Notes under the pieces: model-generated
Databases searched by the model: none
What the model saw: the letters and a program-made list of their open reading frames with translations, nothing else
Told to the model about the DNA's origin: nothing
Shown: positions 30,293-39,065 of the stretch, in pieces
Layout: each line of letters begins with the position of its first letter
Position numbering within the stretch: the stretch's first letter is position 1
Translations under genes and position numbers: made by a program
Assembly: GCF_900187395.1 (NCBI RefSeq)
Contig: NZ_FYEZ01000001.1
Location: 1,116,001 to 1,180,000 of the forward strand
From: Kytococcus aerolatus
Lineage (GTDB): Bacteria; Actinomycetota; Actinomycetes; Actinomycetales; Dermatophilaceae
Reading direction: 5' to 3'
DNA: 64,000 nt

Positions 30293-30747
30293 GACCAGCG
30301 CATCCGATCGGCCATGAGGCAGGCCGGCACCCGGTTCGTGGGCAGCCACGGCCAGTCGGGGATCTCTTCGACCCCCAGCCACCGGACCTGCTGGTGGGAG
30401 GGGTCGGGCGCCCGCTGCGGGTCGGGGGGCGCGCTGCCCGGGGCGAGGCGGGCGAGGAAGATCCGCAGCTCGTAGCGGTGGTTGATCGGCCAGGTCGGGC
30501 GGTCGGGTGGTTCGAGCTCGTCCCCCAGCTCCACCGCGATCCCCAGCTCCTCGGCCAGCTCCCGGGCCAGCGCGGCCCGCGGCGTCTCGCCGGGCTCCAC
30601 CTTGCCGCCGGGGAACTCCCAGAGCGGCAGGCGCCCGTCGGGGCCGGCGGCCACCGGGACGTCCCGCTCGGCGGTCCGCTGGGCGGCGAGCAGTCGGGTG
30701 GGTACGTCGAGGTCGTCCACGAGCATCGCGCCGACGACCAGTTGCAT
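30289..30747 (-). CDS. mutT: MutT/Nudix family hydrolase, likely (deoxy)nucleoside triphosphate pyrophosphohydrolase
   Basis: A 152-residue protein with a complete Nudix box GGKVEPGETPRAALARELAEELGI (47-70) preceded by WEFPGGK. The N-terminus MQLVVGAMLV and the size are those of MutT-type enzymes that remove 8-oxo-dGTP or other damaged nucleotides. The specific substrate is not determinable. ATG 30747 is preceded by a hairpin of the neighbouring gene; its stop overlaps the MFS gene's GTG. The pairing with an MFS gene is by position only. Confidence 0.85.
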   Translation of the reverse strand: MQLVVGAMLVDDLDVPTRLLAAQRTAERDVPVAAGPDGRLPLWEFPGGKVEPGETPRAALARELAEELGIAVELGDELEPPDRPTWPINHRYELRIFLARLAPGSAPPDPQRAPDPSHQQVRWLGVEEIPDWPWLPTNRVPACLMADRMRWS

Positions 30748-30777
30748 GGACCGAAGATTACGCCCCCGGGGTGGCCG

Positions 30778-30807
30778 GGGGCCCGGGCACCTGCGTGCCC
30801 GGGCCCC
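30778..30807 (-). terminator. Hairpin terminator after the SDR gene
   Basis: A perfect 13-bp inverted repeat (30778-30790 with 30795-30807) with loop CTGC starts 12 nt past the stop of the SDR gene on the minus strand and precedes the mutT gene. Confidence 0.75.
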
Positions 30808-30818
30808 GCAGCGCGTGG

Positions 30819-31586
30819 TCACGGGGCGGTGTAGCCGCCGTCCACCAGGTGGTAGGAGCCGGTGATGAAGGAGGCGTCCGGGGAGAGCAGGAAGACCACC
30901 AGGTGGGCGACCTCCTCGGCCTTGCCCAGACGACCGATCGGGTGCAGGGCGGCGAGGCCGTCACGGGCCTCCTGCTCGAGGTTCTGCAGCAGCGGGGTGT
31001 CGATGTAGGCCGGGCCCACCGCGTTGATCCGGACCCCGCGCTTGCCGTAGTCCACGCCGGCCTGCTTGGTCAGGCCGACCACGCCGTGCTTGGTGGCGGT
31101 GTAGGCCGAGTTGCCGACGCCCGTGGCCACGGTGCCGTGGATGGAGGCCATGTTGACCACGGCGCCACCGTGCTTCTCGATCTCCGGCAGCTCGTAGCGC
31201 ATGCCGTAGAGGACGGCGTTGAGGTTGATGTCCACGACCTTGCGCCAGCCGTCCAGGTCCAGCTCGCCGGCGGCGTCGGTGCTGCCGCCGATGCCGGCGT
31301 TGTTCACCGCGTAGTCGAGCCGGCCGAAGGTCTCGACGGTCTGGGCGACGGCCTTCTCGTTGGCCTCCGGCGAGGAGGCGTCCAGCTCGATGGCGATGGC
31401 CTCGCCGCCCTCGGCGGTGATCGCGCCGGCCACCCTCTGGGCGGCCTCCAGGTTCAGGTCGGTCACCGCGACCTTCACCCCCTGCTGGGCCAGCTTGCGG
31501 CAGCAGGCCTCGCCGATGCCGGAACCACCACCGGTCACCAGGGCCGCTTTGCCCTCCATGCCTGCGTACTTCGTGACCTCGGTCAT
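30819..31586 (-). CDS. Short-chain dehydrogenase/reductase
   Basis: A 255-residue classical SDR: TGGGSGIG at 18-25, NNAG at 95-98, Ser148, and the YxxxK pair Tyr162/Lys166. The DLN at 43-45 after the second strand points to NAD preference. The C-terminal GRLGKAEEVAHLVVFLLSPDASFITGSYHLVDGGY is typical of 3-oxoacyl/2,5-diketogluconate-type dehydrogenases. The substrate is unknown. Its ATG follows AGGAGGCAGAC. It is a single-gene unit between the terminators of the pdh/bkd operon and of itself. Confidence 0.88.
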   Translation of the reverse strand: MTEVTKYAGMEGKAALVTGGGSGIGEACCRKLAQQGVKVAVTDLNLEAAQRVAGAITAEGGEAIAIELDASSPEANEKAVAQTVETFGRLDYAVNNAGIGGSTDAAGELDLDGWRKVVDINLNAVLYGMRYELPEIEKHGGAVVNMASIHGTVATGVGNSAYTATKHGVVGLTKQAGVDYGKRGVRINAVGPAYIDTPLLQNLEQEARDGLAALHPIGRLGKAEEVAHLVVFLLSPDASFITGSYHLVDGGYTAP

Positions 31587-31713
31587 GTCTGCCTCCTGTG
31601 CTCGCATGGTCGGCCCCGGACAGGGCCGCCTCCTCCCAGTCTGGCCCGGTCCCCCGAAACGGTCCACCGCCGGGGCGGGCCGACGCACCCCACCCGCCCG
31701 TGCCGACGGCGAA

Positions 31714-31742
31714 GGCCGCCCCGGAACGAGTCCGGGACGGCC
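31714..31742 (-). terminator. Hairpin at the end of the 2-oxoacid dehydrogenase operon
   Basis: GGCCGCCCCGGA (31714-31725) pairs with 31731-31742 with one mismatch and a 5-nt loop. It lies just past the E2 gene's stop on the minus strand. The rest of the 176-nt gap to the SDR gene shows no gene. Confidence 0.65.
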
Positions 31743-31762
31743 GTCGATCGACGCGAGGAGCC

Positions 31763-33553
31763 TCACCAGGTGAAGGCGGCCCCCGGGTCGTTCAGGAGCG
31801 CGGCGACGTCGGCCAGGTAGCGCGAGCCGAGGTCACCGTTCACCAGACGGTGGTCGAAGGAGAGCGCCAGCTCGGTGACCCAGCGCGGTTCGATCGTCTC
31901 GTTGCCCTCGGCGTCGGTGACCACCCACGGGCGACGGTTGATCGCACCGAAGCACAGGATCGCGGCCTCGCCGGCGTTGAGGATCGGCGTGCCGGAGTCG
32001 ACCCCGAAGACACCCACGTTGGTGATCGTGATGGTGCCGCCGGACATGTCGGCCGGCGGGGTCTTGCCCGAACGGGCGGTGGAGACCAGGTCGCCCAGGT
32101 CCGTGCCCAGCTCGGCCAGCGACTTGTCCTGCGCACCCTTGATGTTCGGCACGATCAGGCCGCGCGGGGTGGCCGCGGCGATGCCCAGGTTCACATCCGC
32201 GTACTGGACGATCTCCTGGTTCGCCTCGTCCCACTTGGCGTTGATCTCCGGGTTGCGCTTCGCTGCCAGCACGACGGCCTTGGCCACCAACAGCAACGGG
32301 GTGACCTTGACGTCCTTGAACGCACGGTCCTTCTTGAGGCGCTCGACGAGCTCCATCGTGGCCGAGACGTCGACCGTCATGAACTCGGTGACGTGCGGGG
32401 CCGTGAAGGCGCTGTTGACCATCGCCTGCGCGGTGATCTTGCGGACGCCCTTGATCGGGGTGCGGGTCTCGCGCTCGCCCGGCTGGACGGCCGGGGCCTG
32501 CGGGGCCGGACGCTCGGCCGCAGCGGCCACCGGGGCGGCAGCAGCCGCCGGCGCCGCACCGGCCGCGGCGGACCCGCCACCGGCCAGGGCCTGCTCGACG
32601 TCCTGCCGGGTGATGATCCCGTTCGGACCGGTCGGGGCGACCGTGCGCAGGTCGATGCCGTTGTCCTTGGCGAACTTCCGCACCGGCGGCTTGGCCTTCG
32701 GCCGCTCACCACCGGAGGCGGCGTGACCGACCTCGGCGTGGAGCTGCGCGGGGACCGCGGCGGCCGGGGCGCTCGGGGCACCGGCCGGGGCCGACGCACC
32801 CTTGCGGCGGCGGCGAGTCGTGGAACCGGCCAGCGCGCCGTAGCCCACCAGGTTCGAGACGCGGTCGCCGTCGTCCTCGGCAGCGGCCTCGGCCGGCGCC
32901 TCGGACGACGCGGCGGGGGCCTCCGGGGCACGGCTCGCGCCACCGGCAGCGGCGGGGGCACCGGTGCGCACCGCGATGATCGGGGTGCCGACGGCCACCT
33001 CCTCGCCCTCGGCGGCCATGATCTCGGTGACCGTACCGGCGAAGGGGATCGGCAGCTCCACCAGCGACTTGGCGGTCTCGACCTCGACGACGACGTCGTT
33101 GACCTTCACCTCGTCGCCCACGGCGACCTTCCAGGAGACGATCTCCGCCTCGGTCAGACCCTCACCGGGGTCCGGCAGGACGTACTGCTCCACGCCACCC
33201 TCGGCGGCACCAGCGGCCGGAGCAGCCGCAGCGGGCTCCGCGGCCGGGGCAGCAGGGGCGGGCTCCGCGGCCGGAGCAGCCGGAGCCTCACCGCCACCCA
33301 GCGGGGCGTCGGCGTCGGTCTCGATGGCGATGATCGGCGCACCGACCTCCACCTCGTCCCCCTCGGAGACGAGGATCTGCGCCACGCGCCCGGCGAAGGG
33401 GATCGGCAGCTCCACCAGCGACTTGGCGGTCTCGACCTCGACGACGACGTCGTTGACCTTCACCTCGTCGCCCACGGCGACCTTCCAGGAGACGATCTCC
33501 GCCTCGGTCAGACCCTCACCCGGGTCCGGCAGGACATAGTGCTCGATGCTCAT
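31763..33553 (-). CDS. Dihydrolipoyl acyltransferase (E2) of a 2-oxoacid dehydrogenase complex, two lipoyl domains
   Basis: A 596-residue E2 subunit. Two lipoyl domains lie at about 1-78 and 119-198, each with the lipoylation motif ETAKSLVELP (Lys44 and Lys162). Pro/Ala-rich linkers follow, then the peripheral-subunit-binding domain (PVRKFAKDNGIDLRTVAPTGPNGIITRQDV, about 300-330) and the C-terminal acyltransferase with SFDHRLVNGD (catalytic His near 570). It transfers acyl groups to CoA. The lipoyl domains are almost identical at DNA level. It is the third gene of the E1 alpha-E1 beta-E2 operon, 19 nt after E1 beta. ATG 33553 follows GAGGAGCC. Substrate class (branched-chain or pyruvate) is not fixed by sequence. 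Confidence 0.93.
   Translation of the reverse strand: MSIEHYVLPDPGEGLTEAEIVSWKVAVGDEVKVNDVVVEVETAKSLVELPIPFAGRVAQILVSEGDEVEVGAPIIAIETDADAPLGGGEAPAAPAAEPAPAAPAAEPAAAAPAAGAAEGGVEQYVLPDPGEGLTEAEIVSWKVAVGDEVKVNDVVVEVETAKSLVELPIPFAGTVTEIMAAEGEEVAVGTPIIAVRTGAPAAAGGASRAPEAPAASSEAPAEAAAEDDGDRVSNLVGYGALAGSTTRRRRKGASAPAGAPSAPAAAVPAQLHAEVGHAASGGERPKAKPPVRKFAKDNGIDLRTVAPTGPNGIITRQDVEQALAGGGSAAAGAAPAAAAAPVAAAAERPAPQAPAVQPGERETRTPIKGVRKITAQAMVNSAFTAPHVTEFMTVDVSATMELVERLKKDRAFKDVKVTPLLLVAKAVVLAAKRNPEINAKWDEANQEIVQYADVNLGIAAATPRGLIVPNIKGAQDKSLAELGTDLGDLVSTARSGKTPPADMSGGTITITNVGVFGVDSGTPILNAGEAAILCFGAINRRPWVVTDAEGNETIEPRWVTELALSFDHRLVNGDLGSRYLADVAALLNDPGAAFTW
33036..33184 (-). repeat. Copy of a 149-bp direct repeat encoding a lipoyl-domain segment
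   Basis: 33036-33166 is base-for-base identical to 33390-33520 (131 bp), extending to 33184/33538 with two mismatches; the offset is 354 bp. It encodes part of the second lipoyl domain. Identity also at third codon positions suggests recent duplication or gene conversion. Confidence 0.9.
33390..33538 (-). repeat. Second copy of the 149-bp lipoyl-domain repeat
   Basis: This is the partner of 33036-33184 in the same gene; it encodes part of the first lipoyl domain. Confidence 0.9.
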
Positions 33554-33572
33554 CAGTGGCTCCTCACCGGCG

Positions 33573-34562
33573 TCAGTGCGCCAGCACCTGGTCGACGTGG
33601 AAGAGGATGCGGTCGAGGTTCGGGAGGTACTCCTCCTCGAACCGGCTCGGCGGGTAGGGGATGTTGTACCCACCGCAGCGGGCGACCGGGGCCTCCAGGT
33701 GGTAGAAGCACTGCTCGGTGATCTGCGCCGAGAGCTCCGAGCCCATGCCCAGGAAGGTGGGGGCCTCGTGCACCACGACCACGCGGCCGGTCTTCTTCAC
33801 CGACTCCACCACCGGACCGAGGTCCAGCGGGTTGAGCGTCCGCAGGTCGATGACCTCCAGCGAGCGACCCTCCTCCTCGGCGGCCTGGGCCGCCTGCAGG
33901 CAGGTCTTCACCATCGGGCCGTAGGTCACCAGGGTGACGTCGTTGCCCGGGCGGACCACGCGGGAGGCGTGCAGCGGGGTCGAGGCCTCGCCGTCGGTGG
34001 AGAACTCCACCTCGCCCCGCTCGTGGTAGCGGCGCTTCGGCTCGTAGAAGACCACCGGGTCGTCGGAGGCGATGGCCTGCTGCATCATCCAGTAGCCGTC
34101 CTCCGGGTTGGAGGCGCAGACCACCTTGAGGCCCGCCGTGTGGGCGAAGTAGGCCTCGTTGGACTCCGAGTGGTGCTCGACGGCGCCGATGCCACCACCG
34201 AAGGGGATGCGGATGACGATCGGCATCTTCAGGTGGCCCAGCGAGCGGGCGTGCATCTTGGCGACCTGGCTGACGATCTGGTCGAAGGCCGGGTAGACGA
34301 AGCCGTCGAACTGGATCTCGACGACCGGGCGGTAGCCGCGCAGGGCCAGACCGACCGCGGTGCCGACGATGCCGGCCTCGGCCAGCGGCGTGTCGATGAC
34401 GCGCTCCTCGCCGAAGTCGTCGATCAGACCCTCGGTGATGCGGAACACGCCGCCCAGGCGGCCGATGTCCTCACCGAGCAGGACGACCTTGTCGTCGTCC
34501 GACATCGCCTTGTGCAGGCCGGCGTTGAGGGCCTTGGCCAGCGTCATCTTCTTGGCGCTCAT
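33573..34562 (-). CDS. 2-oxoacid dehydrogenase E1 component, beta subunit
   Basis: A 329-residue transketolase-like subunit: VVLLGEDIGRLGGVFRITEGL, DTPLAEAGIVGTAVGLALRGYRPVVEIQF, FGGGIGAVEHHSESNEAYFAHTAGLKVV and VVHEAPTFLGMGSELSAQI. These are the usual pyrimidine-binding and subunit-contact blocks of the E1 beta of branched-chain or pyruvate dehydrogenases, with the DIG (Glu-Asp) pair for ThDP activation. It functions in the cytoplasm with E1 alpha and E2. Its ATG sits at the stop of E1 alpha (1-nt overlap), so the pair is translated together. Confidence 0.93.
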   Translation of the reverse strand: MSAKKMTLAKALNAGLHKAMSDDDKVVLLGEDIGRLGGVFRITEGLIDDFGEERVIDTPLAEAGIVGTAVGLALRGYRPVVEIQFDGFVYPAFDQIVSQVAKMHARSLGHLKMPIVIRIPFGGGIGAVEHHSESNEAYFAHTAGLKVVCASNPEDGYWMMQQAIASDDPVVFYEPKRRYHERGEVEFSTDGEASTPLHASRVVRPGNDVTLVTYGPMVKTCLQAAQAAEEEGRSLEVIDLRTLNPLDLGPVVESVKKTGRVVVVHEAPTFLGMGSELSAQITEQCFYHLEAPVARCGGYNIPYPPSRFEEEYLPNLDRILFHVDQVLAH

Positions 34563-35800
34563 CAGTGGTCGCTCCCCTCGAAGCCAGCGTGGTACTCGAC
34601 GAACTGCTGGGCCTCGGCCGTCAGCTGTGCGTGCTCACCCGCGTAGGTGTGGTCGAACATGGTGTGGAGCTCGGGGTCCGGCATGGTCTGGCAGGCCTTG
34701 CGGACCCGGGCGGCGAGCTCGTCGGCCTCGGCGTCGATCGCGGCGAAGTACTCGTCGTCCGCGATCCCGTGGGCCACCAGGTGCTTCTTCAGGCGGTCGA
34801 TCGGGTCCTTCGCGCGCCAGGCCTCGACGTGCGCCTCGTCGCGGTACTTGGTCGGGTCGTCCGAGGTGGTGTGCGCACCCATGCGGTAGGTGAACGCCTC
34901 CACGAGGACCGGGCCCTTGCCGGAGCGGGCGTGGTCGAGCGCCCAGGCGCCGACCGCCATCGAGGCCAGGACGTCGTTGCCGTCCACCCGGACGCCCGGG
35001 AAGCCGAAGCCGGCCGCACGCTTGTAGGGCTCGATGATGAAGTTGCGGTGGGTGGGCTCGGAGATGGCCCACTGGTTGTTCTGCACGAAGAAGACACACG
35101 GGGACTGGGCCACGGCCGCGAAGACCATCGCCTCGTTGTAGTCACCCTGCGAGGTGCCGCCGTCACCGGTGCAGGCCACCACGGCCACGTCCTTCTCCGG
35201 GTCCCCGGTGGCGTAGGCGCCGTCGAGCTGGACCCCGCGGGCGTAGCCGGAGGCGTGCAGCATCTGGTTGCCGATGACGATCGTGTACAGGTGGAAGTTG
35301 TTCTCCGCGGAGTCCCAGCCACCGTTGTTCACGCCGCGCATCATGCCCAGCAGGTTCTCCGGCGGGACGTCCTTGGTCCACGCCAGGCCGTGCTCGCGGT
35401 AGCCGGGGAAGACGTAGTCCTGCGGCTTGAGCGCACGACCCAGGCCGACCTGGGCGGCCTCCTGGCCGAGCAGGGAGGGCCACAGACCCAGCTCGCCCTG
35501 GCGCTGGAGGGCGAAGCCCTCGGCGTCCACGCGGCGCACGAGCACGAGGTCGCGGTACAGGTCGCGGAGGACCTGCTCGTCGACGTGCTGCAGGTACTGG
35601 GCGTAGGGGGCGTTGAGCTCGGTCTCGATCCGCTCGCCCTCGGGCGTCAGGAACTGGACCATCTCCGGGCCGCCGTCGGTGATGTCGACGGCGTCCTGCG
35701 GGGCGTCAGCCAGCTGCTGCTCCGGCTCGGCTCCCTCCGGAGCGCGCTCGGCGCTGGCCTGCAGCGCCTCCTGCCCCGGCTCGACGTTGGGGTCGGTCAC
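34562..35800 (-). CDS. 2-oxoacid dehydrogenase E1 component, alpha subunit
   Basis: A 412-residue subunit. The N-terminal ~55 residues are acidic and Ala/Gln-rich (PNVEPGQEALQASAERAPEG), then QFLTPEGERIETELNAPYAQYLQHV and YVFPGYREHGLAWTKDV. The ThDP motif is GDGGTSQGDYNEAMVFAAV (about 205-225), followed by WAISEPTHRNF and ERTYRMGAHTTSDDPTKYR, the phosphorylation-loop region. It decarboxylates the 2-oxo acid. GTG 35800 follows GAGGAGAGATC, about 5 nt away. It is the first gene of the operon, and its leader carries an inverted repeat. No E3 gene is in the window. Confidence 0.93.
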   Translation of the reverse strand: MTDPNVEPGQEALQASAERAPEGAEPEQQLADAPQDAVDITDGGPEMVQFLTPEGERIETELNAPYAQYLQHVDEQVLRDLYRDLVLVRRVDAEGFALQRQGELGLWPSLLGQEAAQVGLGRALKPQDYVFPGYREHGLAWTKDVPPENLLGMMRGVNNGGWDSAENNFHLYTIVIGNQMLHASGYARGVQLDGAYATGDPEKDVAVVACTGDGGTSQGDYNEAMVFAAVAQSPCVFFVQNNQWAISEPTHRNFIIEPYKRAAGFGFPGVRVDGNDVLASMAVGAWALDHARSGKGPVLVEAFTYRMGAHTTSDDPTKYRDEAHVEAWRAKDPIDRLKKHLVAHGIADDEYFAAIDAEADELAARVRKACQTMPDPELHTMFDHTYAGEHAQLTAEAQQFVEYHAGFEGSDH

Positions 35801-35879
35801 GATCTCTCCTCGTGCTGGTCGGTTCGCCCCCGCCCGCACCCCGCCGCACGGCGCAGCGGGGTCGGGGGGGGACAGTCGG

Positions 35880-35896
35880 CCTGAGTGTGTCTCAGG
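35880..35896. promoter_or_regulatory. Inverted repeat in the E1 alpha leader
   Basis: CCTGAG and CTCAGG (35880-35885 and 35891-35896) flank TGTGT. The half-site AGTGTCTCAGG recurs at 35962-35972, in front of the stop of the convergent aminotransferase gene. It is a possible operator of the dehydrogenase operon; the binding protein is unknown. Confidence 0.4.
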
Positions 35897-35968
35897 TCAC
35901 AGGATAGTGGTCGGCGCAGGGCGGCTGCACGGAGGCTGATCACCCCCACACGCCCGCCCCACAGTGTC

Positions 35969-37078
35969 TCAGGTGGCCTGCCCCCGGAATCGGGCACACA
36001 GGTCGAGGAAGCGGGTGTTCGCCTCGTCCTCCCCGATGGTGACGCGCACTCCCTCCCCGTCGAAGGGTCGCACGACCAGACCGCCCTCGGCGGCCAGCGC
36101 CGCGAACTCCATCGCCCGGTCGCCCAGCGGCAGCCAGACGAAGTTGGCCTGGGTCTCGGGGATCTCCCAACCCTGCTCGAGGAGGGCCTCCACGACACGC
36201 GTCCGCTCGGCCACCAGGTGCTCCACCCGCTCGGCGAGCTCGTCACCGGCCTCGAAGGAGGCCAGCACGGCGTCCTGGGCGAGCTGGCTCACACCGAAGG
36301 GCACGGCGGCCTTGCGCAGCGCCTCGGCCACCCGCGGCGTGCCGATGGCGTACCCCACGCGGAGCCCGGCCAGCCCGTAGGCCTTGGAGAAGGTGCGCAG
36401 CACCACGGTGTTGGCGAACTCGCGGACCATCGCCAGGGCGTCCGGCGCGGCCTCGTCGCGGTTGAACTCGAGATAGGCCTCGTCGAGCACGACGAGCACC
36501 TCCGGCGGCACCTGGGCGAGGAAGTCGCGGAGCTCGTCGGTGTGGACGCTGGGCCCGGTGGGGTTGTTGGGCGTGCAGACGACCACCAGCCGGGTGCGCT
36601 CGGTGATCGCCTCGAGCATCGCCGGGAGGTCGTGGCGGGCGGCGGCGTCGAGCGGGACCTGGACGCTGCGAGCGCCGGCCAGCCCGATGACGATCGGGTA
36701 GGCCTCGAAGGAGCGCCAGGCGTGGACGACCTCGTCCCCGGGCTCGCAGGTGATCTGGACGAGCTGCTGGAGGAGACCGACCGACCCGGTGCCCACGGCG
36801 ACGTTCTCCGACTCCACGCCGCAGTGCTCGGCGATGCCGGCCAGCAGCGCCGCGGCCCCCATGTCCGGGTAGCGGTTGAACTCCTCGGCCGCCCGGGCGA
36901 CGGCGGCCTGGACGCTCGGCAGGGGCGGGTAGGGGTTCTCGTTGGAGCTGATCTTGTAGCTCGTGAGGCCCTCGACGGCCGGGGCCGGCTTGCCCGGCTT
37001 GTAGGCCGGCAGCGCGTCGAGCGCGTCGCGCAGGCGCACCCGGTCGGCGGTGAAGGACTGGCTGGGCTGCTCCGTCAT
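35969..37078 (-). CDS. Histidinol-phosphate/aromatic aminotransferase (class I/II)
   Basis: A 369-residue fold-type-I PLP enzyme: LPAYKPGKPAPAVEGLTSYKISSNENPYPPLPSV, VVVCTPNNPTGP, VVLDEAYLEF (Asp in VLDEAY), TFSKAYGLAGLRVGY with the PLP lysine at about 230, and a C-terminal VRPFDGEGVRVTIG. The GKPAPAVEGLTSYKISSNENP start is typical of the actinobacterial HisC-related phenylalanine aminotransferase (Pat). The exact amino donor cannot be fixed. ATG 37078 was chosen; upstream frames are noise. It is transcribed on the same strand as, and 169 nt upstream of, the dehydrogenase leader, but with its own unit. Confidence 0.87.
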   Translation of the reverse strand: MTEQPSQSFTADRVRLRDALDALPAYKPGKPAPAVEGLTSYKISSNENPYPPLPSVQAAVARAAEEFNRYPDMGAAALLAGIAEHCGVESENVAVGTGSVGLLQQLVQITCEPGDEVVHAWRSFEAYPIVIGLAGARSVQVPLDAAARHDLPAMLEAITERTRLVVVCTPNNPTGPSVHTDELRDFLAQVPPEVLVVLDEAYLEFNRDEAAPDALAMVREFANTVVLRTFSKAYGLAGLRVGYAIGTPRVAEALRKAAVPFGVSQLAQDAVLASFEAGDELAERVEHLVAERTRVVEALLEQGWEIPETQANFVWLPLGDRAMEFAALAAEGGLVVRPFDGEGVRVTIGEDEANTRFLDLCARFRGQAT

Positions 37079-37247
37079 GCCCCAAATGTAACCCGGATCA
37101 CGCCCCGACCCTGCCCGGGTGAGCGGGGACCGGCACGGGGAGAGGTGCCGGCGACCGTCCCCCGTTGACCAAACGTTGGAATCCTGTTCACCGCCAGTCC
37201 ATCCCGACGCCTCCCGGCGTGCACGGCCCGCCCATAGCGTCCCCGGC

Positions 37248-38855
37248 ATGAACCACCTCCTCTCCCGCCGCTCCCTGCTGGTCGCCTCCTCCGCCACGGC
37301 CCTCACGGCCGGGCTGGCCACCGCCACCGGCGCCACCGCCGTGGCCCCGGACCGCTCCCCGGGTGCCCCTCTGCGCACGAACCCCTTCACCCTGGGCATC
37401 GCCTCCGGCGACCCGGAGCCCGACGGCATGGTCCTGTGGACCCGCCTGGCCCTCGACCCGCTGGCCGAGGACGGCCTCGGCGGCATGCCCCGCCGCACCG
37501 TCCCGGTGCAGTGGCAGGTGGCCACGGACCCGCTCATGCGCCGGGTGGTCGCCCGCGGCACCGAGCTGGCCCGCCCCGAGTCCGCCCACTCGGTCCACGT
37601 GGAGACGCACGGCCTGCAGCCCGGCCGCGAGTACTTCTACCGCTTCAAGGCCGGCCGCCACCTCTCCGAGGTCGGCCGCACCCGCACCACCCCGGCCCCG
37701 TGGGAGATGCCGGCCGCCCTGGCCATGGCCTTCGCCAGCTGCTCCCAGTTCGAGCACGGGTACTTCACCGCCTACCGCCGCCTCGCGGAGGACCAGCCCG
37801 ACGTGGTGCTGCACCTCGGCGACTACATCTACGAGTACACCGCCGACACCTATGTCATCGACGGCGGCAACCCGCGCGACCACCGCGGCCCGGAGACCGA
37901 GACCCTCGCGAACTACCGCCAGCGGCACGCCCAGTACAAGGCCGACCCCGACCTGCAGGCCGCCCACGCCGTCGCCCCCTGGCTGGTGGTCTGGGACGAC
38001 CACGAGATCGACAACAACTGGGCCGACGAGGTGTACGAGAAGCCGCACATCCCGCAGCCGAACTTCCTGCAGCGCCGCGCGGCGGCCATGCAGGCCTACT
38101 ACGAGAACATGCCGCTGCGCCGCCGGTCGATGCCGCAGGGCATCGACACGCTCCTCCACCGCCGCACCCAGTGGGGCCAGCTGGCCAACCTCCACATGAT
38201 GGACACCCGCCAGTACCGCGACGACCAGGCCTGCGGCGACGGCTGGAAGACCAACTGCACCGACCGCCTGGACCCCGCCCGCACCCTGACCGGCGACGCC
38301 CAGGAGCAGTGGCTGCTGGAGAACTTCCAGCGCTCCACGCAGCGCTGGGACCTGCTCGGCCAGCAGGTGTTCTTCGCCGAGCGCGACGGCAAGGTCGAGC
38401 CGGAGCTCGAGCACCACTCGATGGACGGCTGGGACGGCTACACCGGGTCGCGGGACCGCATCACCCAGGGGTGGGTGCAGGCCGGGGTGCGCAACCCCGT
38501 GGTGCTCACCGGTGACGTGCACCGCCACTGGGCCTCGGACGTGCTCGCCGACTTCGAGGGCACCGGCCCGGAGGCCGAGCAGGTGGTGGGCGCCGAGCTG
38601 GTCTGCAGCTCCATCACCTCGACGGGCGACGGCGACGCCGCGGAGGTCAACGAGACCATGGCCTGGAACGAGCACATCCAGTACTACAAGAACCAGCGCG
38701 GGTACGTGCGCACCACGATCACCCCTGAGGCGATGACGGCCGACTTCCGGGTGCTGGACCACGTGACCACCCCGGGTGCCGCCGCCCGGACGGACGCCAC
38801 CTTCCGCATCGAGGACGGCCAGCGCGGCCTGCAGGAGATCGCCCCCCGCGCCTGA
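37248..38855 (+). CDS. phoD: PhoD-family alkaline phosphatase, Tat-exported
   Basis: A 535-residue secreted metallophosphatase. The N-terminus is a Tat-type signal with SRRSLL (6-11), a hydrophobic core and a short Ala-rich cleavage region near residue 32. Domains follow: N-terminal FTLGIASGDPEPDGMVLWTRL, then the catalytic core LHLGDYIYEYT, VVWDDHEIDNNWADE and TGDVHRHWASD, which carry the metal-ligand Asp/His residues of the calcium/iron PhoD family, plus FASCSQFEHGYF with the conserved Cys. It cleaves phosphate mono- and diesters outside the cell, folded before export. The start ATG follows CGTCCCCGGC without a strong ribosome site. The unit ends at a 14-bp hairpin at 38879-38912. Confidence 0.92.
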   Translation: MNHLLSRRSLLVASSATALTAGLATATGATAVAPDRSPGAPLRTNPFTLGIASGDPEPDGMVLWTRLALDPLAEDGLGGMPRRTVPVQWQVATDPLMRRVVARGTELARPESAHSVHVETHGLQPGREYFYRFKAGRHLSEVGRTRTTPAPWEMPAALAMAFASCSQFEHGYFTAYRRLAEDQPDVVLHLGDYIYEYTADTYVIDGGNPRDHRGPETETLANYRQRHAQYKADPDLQAAHAVAPWLVVWDDHEIDNNWADEVYEKPHIPQPNFLQRRAAAMQAYYENMPLRRRSMPQGIDTLLHRRTQWGQLANLHMMDTRQYRDDQACGDGWKTNCTDRLDPARTLTGDAQEQWLLENFQRSTQRWDLLGQQVFFAERDGKVEPELEHHSMDGWDGYTGSRDRITQGWVQAGVRNPVVLTGDVHRHWASDVLADFEGTGPEAEQVVGAELVCSSITSTGDGDAAEVNETMAWNEHIQYYKNQRGYVRTTITPEAMTADFRVLDHVTTPGAAARTDATFRIEDGQRGLQEIAPRA

Positions 38856-38878
38856 CCTCCTCTCCGGTCGACCCCACC

Positions 38879-38912
38879 GCAGCGCCCGCCCCACGCCCGG
38901 GGCGGGCGCTGC
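38879..38912 (+). terminator. Hairpin terminator after phoD
   Basis: A perfect 14-bp inverted repeat (38879-38892 with 38899-38912) with a 6-nt loop lies 24 nt past the phoD stop. The remaining gap to the next gene (to 39065) holds no recognisable gene. Confidence 0.8.
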
Positions 38913-39065
38913 CGCACCCCGCCGGAGGGCGCGACGGCAACGAAACGGCCACGATTCCGTCACGAAGCCATCACGACGCACCCCTCGGGCAGGGGGTCCC
39001 CCCTACGGTCGGGGAGCCGGGCGGCTGCCCTGCCGGCCGGCCACACTCAGAGAAGGGATCCCCTC

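Noticed and set aside
37188-38981. Long open frame antisense to phoD
   Set aside because: It is a by-product of high GC content: its sequence is Val/Leu/Arg-rich, lacks domains and is antisense to a gene with clear family motifs.
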